In this document: piece after piece, positions 51,515 to 58,628 of the stretch
How the letters are laid out: each line of letters starts with the position of its first letter
Numbering within the stretch: the stretch's first letter is position 1
Assembly (NCBI GenBank): GCA_040005095.1
Contig: JBDTZN010000001.1
Location: 31,512-95,511, forward strand
Length of the DNA: 64,000 nucleotides
Source of the DNA: UBA5186 sp040005095
GTDB lineage: Bacteria > Actinomycetota > Thermoleophilia > Gaiellales > Gaiellaceae
Reading direction: 5' to 3'
The notes under the pieces: generated by a model
Seen by the model: only the letters and a program-made list of their open reading frames with translations
Told to the model about the DNA's origin: nothing
Databases searched by the model: none
Position numbers and translations under genes: made by a program

Positions 51515-52879
51515 TTAAAGGACAGGCAGGTAACGCTCCATCTCCCATTCGGAGAGCTGGACGCGGTATTCGTCCCACTCTTTGCGCTTCAGCTCGACAT
51601 AGCGGTCGAAGATGTGCGGGCCGAGCGCCTTGCGCGCGAGCTCGGAGCCCGCCAGCTCGTCGATCGCCTCGCCCAGGGTCTCCGGCAGGGCGATGATCCC
51701 GCGCTCCTTCCGCTGCTCGGCGGTCAGGTGGTACAGGTTCGTCTCCATCGGGTCGGGCAGCTCGTAGCCCCGTTCGATCCCTTCGAGCCCGGCATGGAGC
51801 AGCGCGGCGAAGGTCAGGTATGGGTTGCACGACGGATCCGGACAGCGGATCTCCGCCCGCGTCGCCTGTTCGGAACCGGGCTTGTAGAGCGGGATCCGGA
51901 TCAAGGCTGAGCGGTTCCGCTGCGACCACGCCACATACACAGGCGCCTCGTAGCCGGGGACGAGCCGCTTGTACGAGTTCACCCACTGCGCGAACACGGC
52001 CGAGATCTCGCGCGCATGGCGCAGCTGCCCGGCGATGAAGGCCTTGCCCGTGTCGGACAGGTGCCACTTGTCGTCGCCGTCGAAGAACGAGTTCCGGTCG
52101 TCCTTGAAGAGCGACATGTGCGTGTGCATCCCCGAGCCGTTCTCGCCGAAGATCGGCTTCGGCATGAACGTCGCGTAGACCCCGTTCTTCGCCGCGATCT
52201 CTTTGACGATCAGCCGGTAGGTGATCGTGTGGTCGGCCATGTCGAGCGCCGGCGCGAAGCGCACGTCGATCTCGTGCTGCGACGGCCCGACCTCATGGTG
52301 CGAATACTCGACGGGAATCCCCATCGACTCGAGCGCGTGGATCGTCTCCTGTCGCAGCTCCGTCGCCGCGTCGAGCGTCGTCATCGCGAAATAGCCGCCC
52401 TCGTCCAGTGTCTCGGTGCCCTTGTTGTCCTTGAAGAGGAAGTACTCGAGCTCGGGACCGACGTTGAAGGTGTCGAAGCCCATCGACGTCATCCGCTCGA
52501 GCGCCTTCCGCAGGACATGGCGCGGGTCGCCCTCGTACGGCTTGCCGTCGGGCGTGACCACGTCGCAGATCATCCGGCCGACCTTCGTCTCGCCCTCCTT
52601 CCACGGCATCAGCTGGAACGTGTCCGGGTCGGGGATCGCGACCATGTCCGATTCCTCGATCGCGTTGAAGCCCGTGATCGACGAGCCGTCGAAGCCCATC
52701 CCGTCGTCGAGCGCGCCCTCCATCTCGCTCGGCGTGATCGCGAACGACTTGAGATGCCCTTCGATGTCCGTGAACCAGAGCAGGACGAACTCGACGCCCT
52801 CGCCCTCGATCCGGTTCAGCACCTCGCGCCGAGTCTCCTCGCTCGACGTGGCCCGGTTCTTGCTCTCCACCTGCGCCAT
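51515..52879 (-). CDS. glnA: Glutamine synthetase type I
   Basis: 454 residues from ATG with AAGGAGGC 5 bp upstream. GSI motifs: FTDIEGHLKSFAI, GFDGSSITGF, VGPELEYFLF, HHEVGPSQHEIDVRF, KPIFGENGSGMHTHMSL, NSYKRLVPGYEAPVY and RCPDPSCNPYL. The region where GSI-beta enzymes carry the adenylylation Tyr reads METNLYHLTAEQRKERGI, which suits the non-adenylylated GSI-alpha group. Assimilates ammonium into glutamine. Its leader contains an antiterminator-like hairpin and a terminator, so transcription is probably attenuated. Confidence 0.96.
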   Translation of the reverse strand: MAQVESKNRATSSEETRREVLNRIEGEGVEFVLLWFTDIEGHLKSFAITPSEMEGALDDGMGFDGSSITGFNAIEESDMVAIPDPDTFQLMPWKEGETKVGRMICDVVTPDGKPYEGDPRHVLRKALERMTSMGFDTFNVGPELEYFLFKDNKGTETLDEGGYFAMTTLDAATELRQETIHALESMGIPVEYSHHEVGPSQHEIDVRFAPALDMADHTITYRLIVKEIAAKNGVYATFMPKPIFGENGSGMHTHMSLFKDDRNSFFDGDDKWHLSDTGKAFIAGQLRHAREISAVFAQWVNSYKRLVPGYEAPVYVAWSQRNRSALIRIPLYKPGSEQATRAEIRCPDPSCNPYLTFAALLHAGLEGIERGYELPDPMETNLYHLTAEQRKERGIIALPETLGEAIDELAGSELARKALGPHIFDRYVELKRKEWDEYRVQLSEWEMERYLPVL

Positions 52880-52948
52880 GTAACGCCTCCTTGAAATGCA
52901 AAAAGCCCCAGGCGCACCGGCGCCTGAGGCGTCGTCGCCTCGAATGAC
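52880..52948 (-). ncRNA. glnA leader RNA, hairpin in competition with terminator
   Basis: Transcription from the TAGACT box would start near 52948. The first structure is GAGGC-GACGAC-GCCTC (52926-52941); closing the G-C pair of the loop gives a tetraloop ACGA instead. Its GCCTC arm (52930-52926) is also the 5' edge of the terminator at 52900-52930. The ribosome site AAGGAGGC (52892-52885) is complementary to the same GCCTC. A first hairpin like that of glnII is not clear here: only GAC-N7-GTC upstream. Confidence 0.5.
52900..52930 (-). terminator. Intrinsic terminator in front of glnA
   Basis: GCCTCAGGCGC pairs with GCGCCTGGGGC (11 bp, one G-U) around a 4-nt loop, followed by five U. It lies 27 bp after the stop of the upstream MFS gene and 20 bp before glnA, so it could either end the upstream operon or attenuate glnA. 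The shared layout with glnII favours attenuation. Confidence 0.8.
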
Positions 52949-52954
52949 GCGCGG

Positions 52955-52981
52955 AGTCTACACCGGCGAGGGCTGAGGCAA
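52955..52981 (-). promoter_or_regulatory. Candidate glnA promoter inside the end of the MFS gene
   Basis: TTGCCT (52981-52976) and TAGACT (52960-52955) are 15 bp apart, a short spacing, overlapping the last codons of the MFS gene. If used, the transcript would begin right before the leader hairpin. Confidence 0.35.
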
Positions 52982-54211
52982 CTCGTCGAGCTCAGGCTCG
53001 CGGCCGCCGTGCCGCAGCGCGCGACCATAGAGGCCGAGCGCGGGAGCGATCACCGCTGCTCCGGCACAGAGCGCGGCCCGAATCCCCCAGACGTTGCCGA
53101 TCACGCCGAGCCCGGGGCCGCCGGCAGCTTGGCCGATCGCGTTCGCCTGGCCCGAGATCGAGAGCACGGTCGCGCGGACGCTCGAGTCGCGGATTTGCTC
53201 GTTCAGCCAGATGGTGTAGAGCGGATAGGCAAGGTTGCGGGCGAGGAAGACGCCGAGCAGGCCGACGATCGCGACCCACGTCGAGCCGGTGAGCGCGAAC
53301 ACGAACATCGCCGCCATTTCCATCACGGTGACCGCGAAGAGCGAGCTGGCGACGATCGTGCTGCCGCCGCGCTCGAATCGCTTGATCAGCCGGCCGGTCG
53401 CGACGAACCCGAGCACCATCCCCACGAGCCAGAAGATCCCGAACCAGACAACGGCGTCCAGCTGCCCTACGGTCGGCAGGCCGACGTCGCGGAGGAAGTG
53501 CGCCTCCTTCAACCGGTCGAATGCCTCGCTGGACATCCCCATGAAGACCTCGACCCCGACGAGGAGCAGGATGATCGGGGCGGCCCACGCATAGCGCGCG
53601 CCGCCCACTGCCGTCGCGCGCATCTCGGCCAGCGCGGACCCGCGTTCGGCACGCGGCCGTCGCTGAAAGCCGGTCTCAGGCATGAAGAAGATGCAGAGCA
53701 ACCCGCACAGCACGGTCGGCACCCCGCCCGCGATCACCGCTGCGCGCAGCGAGACGAGTGCGAGCGCGACCTGCGCGATCAAGCCGACGACGGCCCCTGC
53801 GTACCCGATCCGCGAGCCTCTCAGGAAGACCCGGCCGACGTTCTCGACACCGACCTCGTCGGTGATCCACGCCTGGTAAGCGCCACTCGTGAACGTGTAG
53901 GAGAGGCCCCAGAACGCCCACACCGCGACGATCGCCCACGCGCTCGAGAAGACGCCGAGCAGCATCCACGCAACGCCCATCCCGAGGAAGCCGACGCTCA
54001 GCGAGAGCCTGCGGCTGTACGTGTCGGCCACGACCCCGGTCGGGATCTCGAACACGAACACCGCCGCCTCCATCGCCGTTCCCATGAGCACGAGCTCGAG
54101 CGGCGAGAAGTGCAGATCGCGGACGAGATACACCGCGACGGCGACCCACGTCGGGATATGAAGGAGGAGCTCCAGCCCGTAGTAGAGCTTCGCCGCCGGC
54201 AGCCGCCTCAT
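52958..54211 (-). CDS. MFS transporter
   Basis: 417 residues from ATG (ATGA overlap with the GNAT gene). About eleven to twelve membrane segments; VFEIPTGVVADTYSRRLSL between helices 2 and 3 is the MFS cytoplasmic-loop motif (GxxxDxxxRR). Similar to actinobacterial DHA-type exporters. The last gene of the ABC-GNAT-MFS string, whose end contains the probable glnA promoter. The substrate is unknown. Confidence 0.9.
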   Translation of the reverse strand: MRRLPAAKLYYGLELLLHIPTWVAVAVYLVRDLHFSPLELVLMGTAMEAAVFVFEIPTGVVADTYSRRLSLSVGFLGMGVAWMLLGVFSSAWAIVAVWAFWGLSYTFTSGAYQAWITDEVGVENVGRVFLRGSRIGYAGAVVGLIAQVALALVSLRAAVIAGGVPTVLCGLLCIFFMPETGFQRRPRAERGSALAEMRATAVGGARYAWAAPIILLLVGVEVFMGMSSEAFDRLKEAHFLRDVGLPTVGQLDAVVWFGIFWLVGMVLGFVATGRLIKRFERGGSTIVASSLFAVTVMEMAAMFVFALTGSTWVAIVGLLGVFLARNLAYPLYTIWLNEQIRDSSVRATVLSISGQANAIGQAAGGPGLGVIGNVWGIRAALCAGAAVIAPALGLYGRALRHGGREPELDELPQPSPV

Positions 54212-55098
54212 CGCAACGGAATGTCACCGCGGACGGAGATGGAGACCGAGCGTGTGTAGTACCCGAGCCGCTGGTTGACGGCCTGCATCCCCTCGTTGCC
54301 GGTCTGTGTCCAGGTGTAGAGCTCGGTGAGGCCGTTCGCGGCGGCCCACGCGATCGTCTGCTGCTTGAGCGCCTTGGCGAGTCCCCGCCCGCGCCAGTCG
54401 CGGCGGACGGCGGTGAGACTGTGCTCGGCGCGCTCCGGACGATCGTGATCGCGGATCAGGCCGGCGCAGCCGAGGATCTCGTCGCCGCGGAGGGCGACGT
54501 ACGAGCCCTCCGGCCAGGTCACCCACTCGCGTTCCCAGTCCTCGTACGAGATCTCAAGCTTCGGCGTGACGGCGAAGTCCTCGAGCGCCTCGACTGCGAG
54601 CTCGTGGTAGGTCCGGGCCCGGAGCTCGGGCCGCTCGGCGAGCGAGACGAACTCGATCCGGTCCGGGATCTGCGGCGACTCCTCGTGCGCGGCGATTACG
54701 CGCACCTGCTCGACCTGGCGGTCGTGCTCGGTGAAGCCGAACCGTTCGGCGAACGCCAGCGAGCCCGGGTCTTCGACGTTCGAGCCGGCGCGCGGGAAGC
54801 CGAGGCTCTCGACGTGCTCGGCGAGCCGCGCGAGCAGCGCGGTGCCGACACCGCGGCGACGATGCTCGGGAAGCACGCGCGGAGCGACGAAGCCGTGACC
54901 GCCCACGTCGGAGCGGCCGGCCGTGCCTGAGCCCACGAGCACCCCGTCAGCCTCCGCGATGAGCATCAGCTGCTCGGGCGTCTCCGCCCGGCGGATCTCC
55001 TCGACCGTCGATGTCCGCTCGTTCGGCAGGATTGCGATCCGGACCTGCCGCCAGGCTTCGAGGTCCTCGTCGGTCTCGACCGGGCGGACAACGATCAT
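54208..55098 (-). CDS. Tandem GNAT-domain N-acetyltransferase
   Basis: 296 residues from ATG 55098 (ATGA overlap with the permease). Two GNAT domains: the first with VLPEHRRRGVGTALLARLAEHV, the second with TAVRRDWRGRGLAKALKQQTIAWAA, both with the R-x-x-G-x-G/A acetyl-CoA loop. Double-GNAT proteins include mycothiol synthase, but the sequence gives no firm substrate. Located between two efflux systems, so modification of a small molecule is conceivable. Confidence 0.88.
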   Translation of the reverse strand: MIVVRPVETDEDLEAWRQVRIAILPNERTSTVEEIRRAETPEQLMLIAEADGVLVGSGTAGRSDVGGHGFVAPRVLPEHRRRGVGTALLARLAEHVESLGFPRAGSNVEDPGSLAFAERFGFTEHDRQVEQVRVIAAHEESPQIPDRIEFVSLAERPELRARTYHELAVEALEDFAVTPKLEISYEDWEREWVTWPEGSYVALRGDEILGCAGLIRDHDRPERAEHSLTAVRRDWRGRGLAKALKQQTIAWAAANGLTELYTWTQTGNEGMQAVNQRLGYYTRSVSISVRGDIPLR

Positions 55099-55928
55099 CC
55101 GGACCGCTTCAGCTTCCCGTGGCGCTTTGCATACCGCTCGCCGGTGCGGAAGACCCAGAGTCCGAGCGGCACCGAGACGAGCCCGATCACGAGCAGCGGC
55201 CACACGTCGGCCCACCTGAGCCCGCCGCCGTTGATGATCTGATCGCGGTTGCCGCGCAGCGCGTAGGTCGCCGGCGAGATCTTCGCGACCCACTGCATCC
55301 AGTGCGGAAGGACGGAGACGTCGTAGTAGACGCCCGAGACGACGAGCATCAACCCCTGCGCGACGAAGCCGAGCTGCGTGCCTTTCTCGGGCGAGATCAG
55401 CGGCAGGACGGCGGTCATCATCCCGATTCCGATGAACGAGATCGACGCGATCGCGAGCAGCGCGAGCGCGGCGCCGTAATTCGCGTGCGGCACCGAGATC
55501 CCGATGAACGCAACGATCGCGGCGAAGAGGATCGCCGCGCGCACGATCCCGTAGAGGACTGCGAAGAGTCCCATCCCGATCAGGTGCACGGGGCGCGAGA
55601 CCGGCGCCATGAACGTGTACTCGATCGTCCCCTCCCAGCGCTCCCAGGCCACGGTCTCGGTGACGATCTCGAAGATGATCCCGAGGAACGCCCAGATCAC
55701 GCCGCCGATGAGGAACTTCGTCGCCAGAGCGTTCTGCTCGGCCTCCGACACGTTCACCCCGCGCGCGATGAAGACGATCGTGAGCGTGTTCGCGATCGTC
55801 CAGAGCAGGAACGCGACATCCCACCAGATGTACCGCTTGACGAGATAGAGGTTGCGCTCGACGACGCCCGAGAGCCCGATCAGCTCGTGCTTGACGACCT
55901 GGCTGCGCGGCGGGGCAACGCTGGCCAT
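55095..55928 (-). CDS. ABC-2 type exporter permease
   Basis: 277 residues from ATG 55928 (TAATG with the ATPase stop). Six membrane segments and the ABC-2 region GTIEYTFMAPVSRPVHLIGMG, then GVYYDVSVLPHWMQWVAKISPATYAL (in segments), typical of DrrB-like drug or polysaccharide exporters. Works with the ATPase encoded immediately upstream. Confidence 0.9.
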   Translation of the reverse strand: MASVAPPRSQVVKHELIGLSGVVERNLYLVKRYIWWDVAFLLWTIANTLTIVFIARGVNVSEAEQNALATKFLIGGVIWAFLGIIFEIVTETVAWERWEGTIEYTFMAPVSRPVHLIGMGLFAVLYGIVRAAILFAAIVAFIGISVPHANYGAALALLAIASISFIGIGMMTAVLPLISPEKGTQLGFVAQGLMLVVSGVYYDVSVLPHWMQWVAKISPATYALRGNRDQIINGGGLRWADVWPLLVIGLVSVPLGLWVFRTGERYAKRHGKLKRSG

Positions 55929-56746
55929 TACGCGAACACCTCCCTCTCCTTGTCCTCGTCGGTCTCGTCCTCGAACGTGCGGCCGGTCGCTGCGAAGAAC
56001 GCCTCCTCGAGCGTCTCGACGCCGTAACGAGCCTTGACTGCTTCGACCGGCTCGATGAAGAGCAGCTCGCCGCGATCGAGGATCCCGATTCGGTCGGCGA
56101 GGATCTCGGCCTCGGCCATGTCGTGGGTGCAGAGCAGGATCGTCGAGTCGTGCGTCTGACGCATCTCGCGGATGAAGTTCTGCACTTCCTGCTTCGAGCG
56201 CGGGTCGAGGCCCGTCGTGGGCTCGTCCAGCAGCAGCACGACGGGGCTCGTGAGCAGTGCGCGGGCCAGCGCGACCTTCTGCTGCATGCCGCGCGAGAGA
56301 TGCTCCATCGCTTCGTTGCGCCGCTCCGCCGGGAATCCGACGCGCTCGAGAATCTCCGGGATCCGGTGGCGCGTCATCCGCGGGGTCATCCCGTAGAAGC
56401 GCGCGGCGTAGCTCAGGTTCTCCGCCGCGGACATCTTCTTGAAGAAGCTCGCCTCCACCGAGACGCGGTTGACCAGCCGCTGGACCGCGCGCTGCTCGCG
56501 GAACACGTCGTGCCCGAAGATGCGCGCACTGCCGCCGTCGTGGATCAGCAGCGTCGAAAGCAGGCGGACGAGCGTCGACTTCCCGGAGCCGTTCTGCCCC
56601 AAGATCGCCACGCACTCGCCGCGCTCGATCGCGAACGTGACGCCCTTGATCGCGGGAACGCGCTTGCGCTGCTTGGGCAGGCCGCGGCCACGCTTCTGCT
56701 TACGGACGAACTCCTTGCGCAGGTTGTCGACTTCGATGGCGAACAT
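55928..56746 (-). CDS. ABC-2 exporter ATP-binding protein
   Basis: 272 residues from ATG. Walker A GQNGSGKSTLVRLL, signature HLSRGMQQK (R in place of the usual G-G, seen in some exporters), Walker B VVLLLDEPTTGLDP, switch LLCTHDMAEAEI. The basic N-terminal segment VRKQKRGRGLPKQRKR is unusual. DrrA/CcmA-like. First gene of the operon, divergent from glnII with a 290-bp gap. Confidence 0.92.
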   Translation of the reverse strand: MFAIEVDNLRKEFVRKQKRGRGLPKQRKRVPAIKGVTFAIERGECVAILGQNGSGKSTLVRLLSTLLIHDGGSARIFGHDVFREQRAVQRLVNRVSVEASFFKKMSAAENLSYAARFYGMTPRMTRHRIPEILERVGFPAERRNEAMEHLSRGMQQKVALARALLTSPVVLLLDEPTTGLDPRSKQEVQNFIREMRQTHDSTILLCTHDMAEAEILADRIGILDRGELLFIEPVEAVKARYGVETLEEAFFAATGRTFEDETDEDKEREVFA

Positions 56747-56896
56747 CTGTTGCTCCTTCTTGGATCGCGGGGTCGGCCGGCACGGTGAGACAGCGCACCC
56801 CTCCCGCGGGGGCGCGCGCGCAGACGTGAATCAGCCGAGGAGCAACATCGCGCGCCTACGGTAGCGGCCACGCCAGACGGACGCAAGACGGCGCGC

Positions 56897-56927
56897 TTGA
56901 CAACGCGTCCGGGGCGTCCCCTATAGT
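56897..56927 (+). promoter_or_regulatory. Strong promoter of glnII
   Basis: A perfect TTGACA (56897-56902) and TATAGT (56922-56927) with 19-bp spacing; transcription would begin near 56934. The stretch 56747-56896 upstream, between the divergent ABC gene and this promoter, holds nothing I can identify. Confidence 0.7.
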
Positions 56928-56933
56928 GCGGGC

Positions 56934-57033
56934 AGGCAGTCGGCGCAGAAGCCGGCCGCCGAGGCAATGGAGCCTCAGGTCTCGTCCGCGAGCCCTGGGG
57001 CTTTTTTCGTGGTCCGACACAAGGAGGCGAACG
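56934..57033 (+). ncRNA. glnII leader RNA with ANTAR-type dual hairpins
   Basis: Hairpin 1: GUCGGC/GCCGGC around hexaloop GCAGAA (56939-56956). After a 4-nt linker, hairpin 2: GAGGC/GCCTC around hexaloop AATGGA (56961-56976), with A at loop position 1 and G at position 4, as in ANTAR targets. The 3' arm of hairpin 2 is part of the terminator 5' arm, so the two exclude each other. AAGGAGGC (57021) also complements GCCTC and leads the TTG start. No upstream gene on this strand needs a terminator here, so attenuation is the natural reading. Confidence 0.65.
56971..57007 (+). terminator. Intrinsic terminator in the glnII leader
   Basis: AGCCTCAGGTCTCG pairs with CGAGCCCTGGGGCT over 14 positions (one G-U, one mismatch), 4-nt loop, followed by a run of U. 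It sits between the glnII promoter and its start codon. Confidence 0.88.
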
Positions 57034-58077
57034 TTGAAATTCAAGCTCGAATACATCTGGCTCGACGGCTACGAGCCGGTGGCCAACCTCCGCAGCAAGA
57101 CGAAGATCGACGAGTTCGCACAGACGCCGACGCTCGACGAGCTCCCCGTCTGGAACTTCGACGGCAGCTCGACACGTCAAGCAGACGGGTCGAGCTCCGA
57201 GTGCTTCCTCCAGCCCGTCGCGCTCTTCCCCGACCCGGCGCGGAAAAACGGGTTGCTCGTGATGTGCGAGGTCCTCGTCCCGGACGGAACGCCGCACCCG
57301 TCGAACGCGCGCGCACAGATCCCGGACGACCCGGAGACGTGGTTCGGATTCGAGCAGGAGTACTTCCTCTACCGTGACGGCGCACCGCTCGGCTTTCCGA
57401 AGGAGGGCTTCCCGGCACCGCAGGGCGAGTACTACACGGGCGTCGGCTACAAGAACGTCGGTGACGTCGCCCGGCAGATCGTCGACGAGCACATCGACCT
57501 CTGCCTGGAAGCCGGCATCAACCTCGAGGGGATCAACGCCGAGGTCGCGAAGGGCCAGTGGGAGTTCCAGATCTTCGGCAAGGGATCGAAGCGGGCGGCC
57601 GACGAGCTTTGGATCGCGCGCTACCTGCTCCTCCGCGTCTGCGAGCGCTACTGCGTCGACGTCAACTTCCACTGCAAGCCGCTGGGCGCCGAGCTCGACT
57701 GGAACGGCTCGGGGCTGCACACGAACTTCTCCACGGAGTACATGCGCGAGGTGGGGGGCGAGGAGTACTTCGAGTCGCTCATGGCGGCGTTCGACTCGTA
57801 CAAGGACGACCACATCGCCGTCTACGGCCCCGACAACGACATGCGCCTGACCGGCCTACACGAGACGCAGTCGATCGACAAGTTCAACTACGGCGTGGCC
57901 GACCGCGGTGCCTCGGTCCGCATCCCGAACGCGTTCGTCAACGACGGCTACAAGGGCTACCTCGAGGATCGCCGGCCGAACTCGCTGGCCGACCCGTACC
58001 GCGTCGCGGGCCGGATCCTGCAGACGATTGAGACCGTCCCGACCTACATGGCGGCCCCGGAATCGGTCGCGGCGTAG
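57034..58077 (+). CDS. glnII: Glutamine synthetase type II (eukaryotic-like)
   Basis: 347 residues from TTG 57034 with AAGGAGG 6 bp upstream; this start gives the GSII N-terminus KFKLEYIWLDGYEPVANLRSK. Motifs: PVWNFDGSSTRQA, WFGFEQEYFLY, GQWEFQIFGKGSKRAADELW, HCKPLGAELDWNGSGLHTNF and DRGASVRIP. GSII is the compact form otherwise found in eukaryotes, Rhizobiales and Streptomyces. It complements glnA; both carry similar leaders. The GNAT gene for phosphinothricin-like acetylation follows 11 bp later. Confidence 0.96.
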   Translation: MKFKLEYIWLDGYEPVANLRSKTKIDEFAQTPTLDELPVWNFDGSSTRQADGSSSECFLQPVALFPDPARKNGLLVMCEVLVPDGTPHPSNARAQIPDDPETWFGFEQEYFLYRDGAPLGFPKEGFPAPQGEYYTGVGYKNVGDVARQIVDEHIDLCLEAGINLEGINAEVAKGQWEFQIFGKGSKRAADELWIARYLLLRVCERYCVDVNFHCKPLGAELDWNGSGLHTNFSTEYMREVGGEEYFESLMAAFDSYKDDHIAVYGPDNDMRLTGLHETQSIDKFNYGVADRGASVRIPNAFVNDGYKGYLEDRRPNSLADPYRVAGRILQTIETVPTYMAAPESVAA

Positions 58078-58088
58078 GAGGTACGACA

Positions 58089-58628
58089 ATGTTGGAGCTC
58101 AGCACCACACTCTCCCCCTCCGCGCAGGTCGGCGGCGTGCGCGCTGAGCTCCGGCAGCTCGAGGCGGACGACTGGCCGGCCGTGCGCGAGATCTTCCGTC
58201 AGGGGATGCGTGCGGGCCTTGCGACGTTCGAGGTCGAGGCTCCGACGTGGGAAGCGTGGGACGCGACGCATCACGCCCGGCATCGGCTCGTCGCAGAGAT
58301 CGGCGACCGCGTGGTCGGTTGGGCGACTCTTGCCCCCGTCTCGTCTCGGCGCGTCTATGCGGGAGTGGCCGAGGACAGCGTCTACGTCGCGAATGACGCG
58401 CAGGGCCGGGGCGTTGGCGGAGCTCTCCTGTCGGCCCTCGTCGCGGGTGCGGAAGCGGCGTGGATCTGGACGATCGAGGCCGGGGTATTCCCCGAGAACG
58501 GCGCGAGCATCGCGATGCACCAGCGCTGCGGCTTCCGCATCGTCGGCGTGCGCGAGAAGCTCGGCCGGCGCGACGGGCTCTGGCGGGACGTGCTCCTGCT
58601 CGAGCGGCGCAGCCTTCTCGTCAGCTGA
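58089..58628 (+). CDS. Phosphinothricin acetyltransferase-like GNAT
   Basis: 179 residues from ATG with AGGAGG upstream. Single GNAT domain: ADDWPAVREIFRQGMRAGLATFE at the N-terminus, VYVANDAQGRGVGGALLSALV (acetyl-CoA loop), AGVFPENGASIAMHQRCGF and VGVREKLGRRDGLWRDVLLLER at the end, all matching the Pat/MddA group that acetylates phosphinothricin, methionine sulfoximine or similar amino acids. Those are GS inhibitors; position right after glnII suggests protection of GS. Exact substrate not proven. Confidence 0.85.
   Translation: MLELSTTLSPSAQVGGVRAELRQLEADDWPAVREIFRQGMRAGLATFEVEAPTWEAWDATHHARHRLVAEIGDRVVGWATLAPVSSRRVYAGVAEDSVYVANDAQGRGVGGALLSALVAGAEAAWIWTIEAGVFPENGASIAMHQRCGFRIVGVREKLGRRDGLWRDVLLLERRSLLVS

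Noticed and set aside
52900..52930. Terminator serving only the ABC-GNAT-MFS operon
   Set aside because: Possible, but a closely similar hairpin and shared GAGGC/GCCTC arm occur before glnII where no upstream gene needs one; attenuation explains both.
56967..57377. Leader peptide starting at the ATG inside glnII hairpin 2
   Set aside because: No ribosome site, the frame runs far into glnII out of register, and the glnA leader has no equivalent. The hairpin explains the sequence better.
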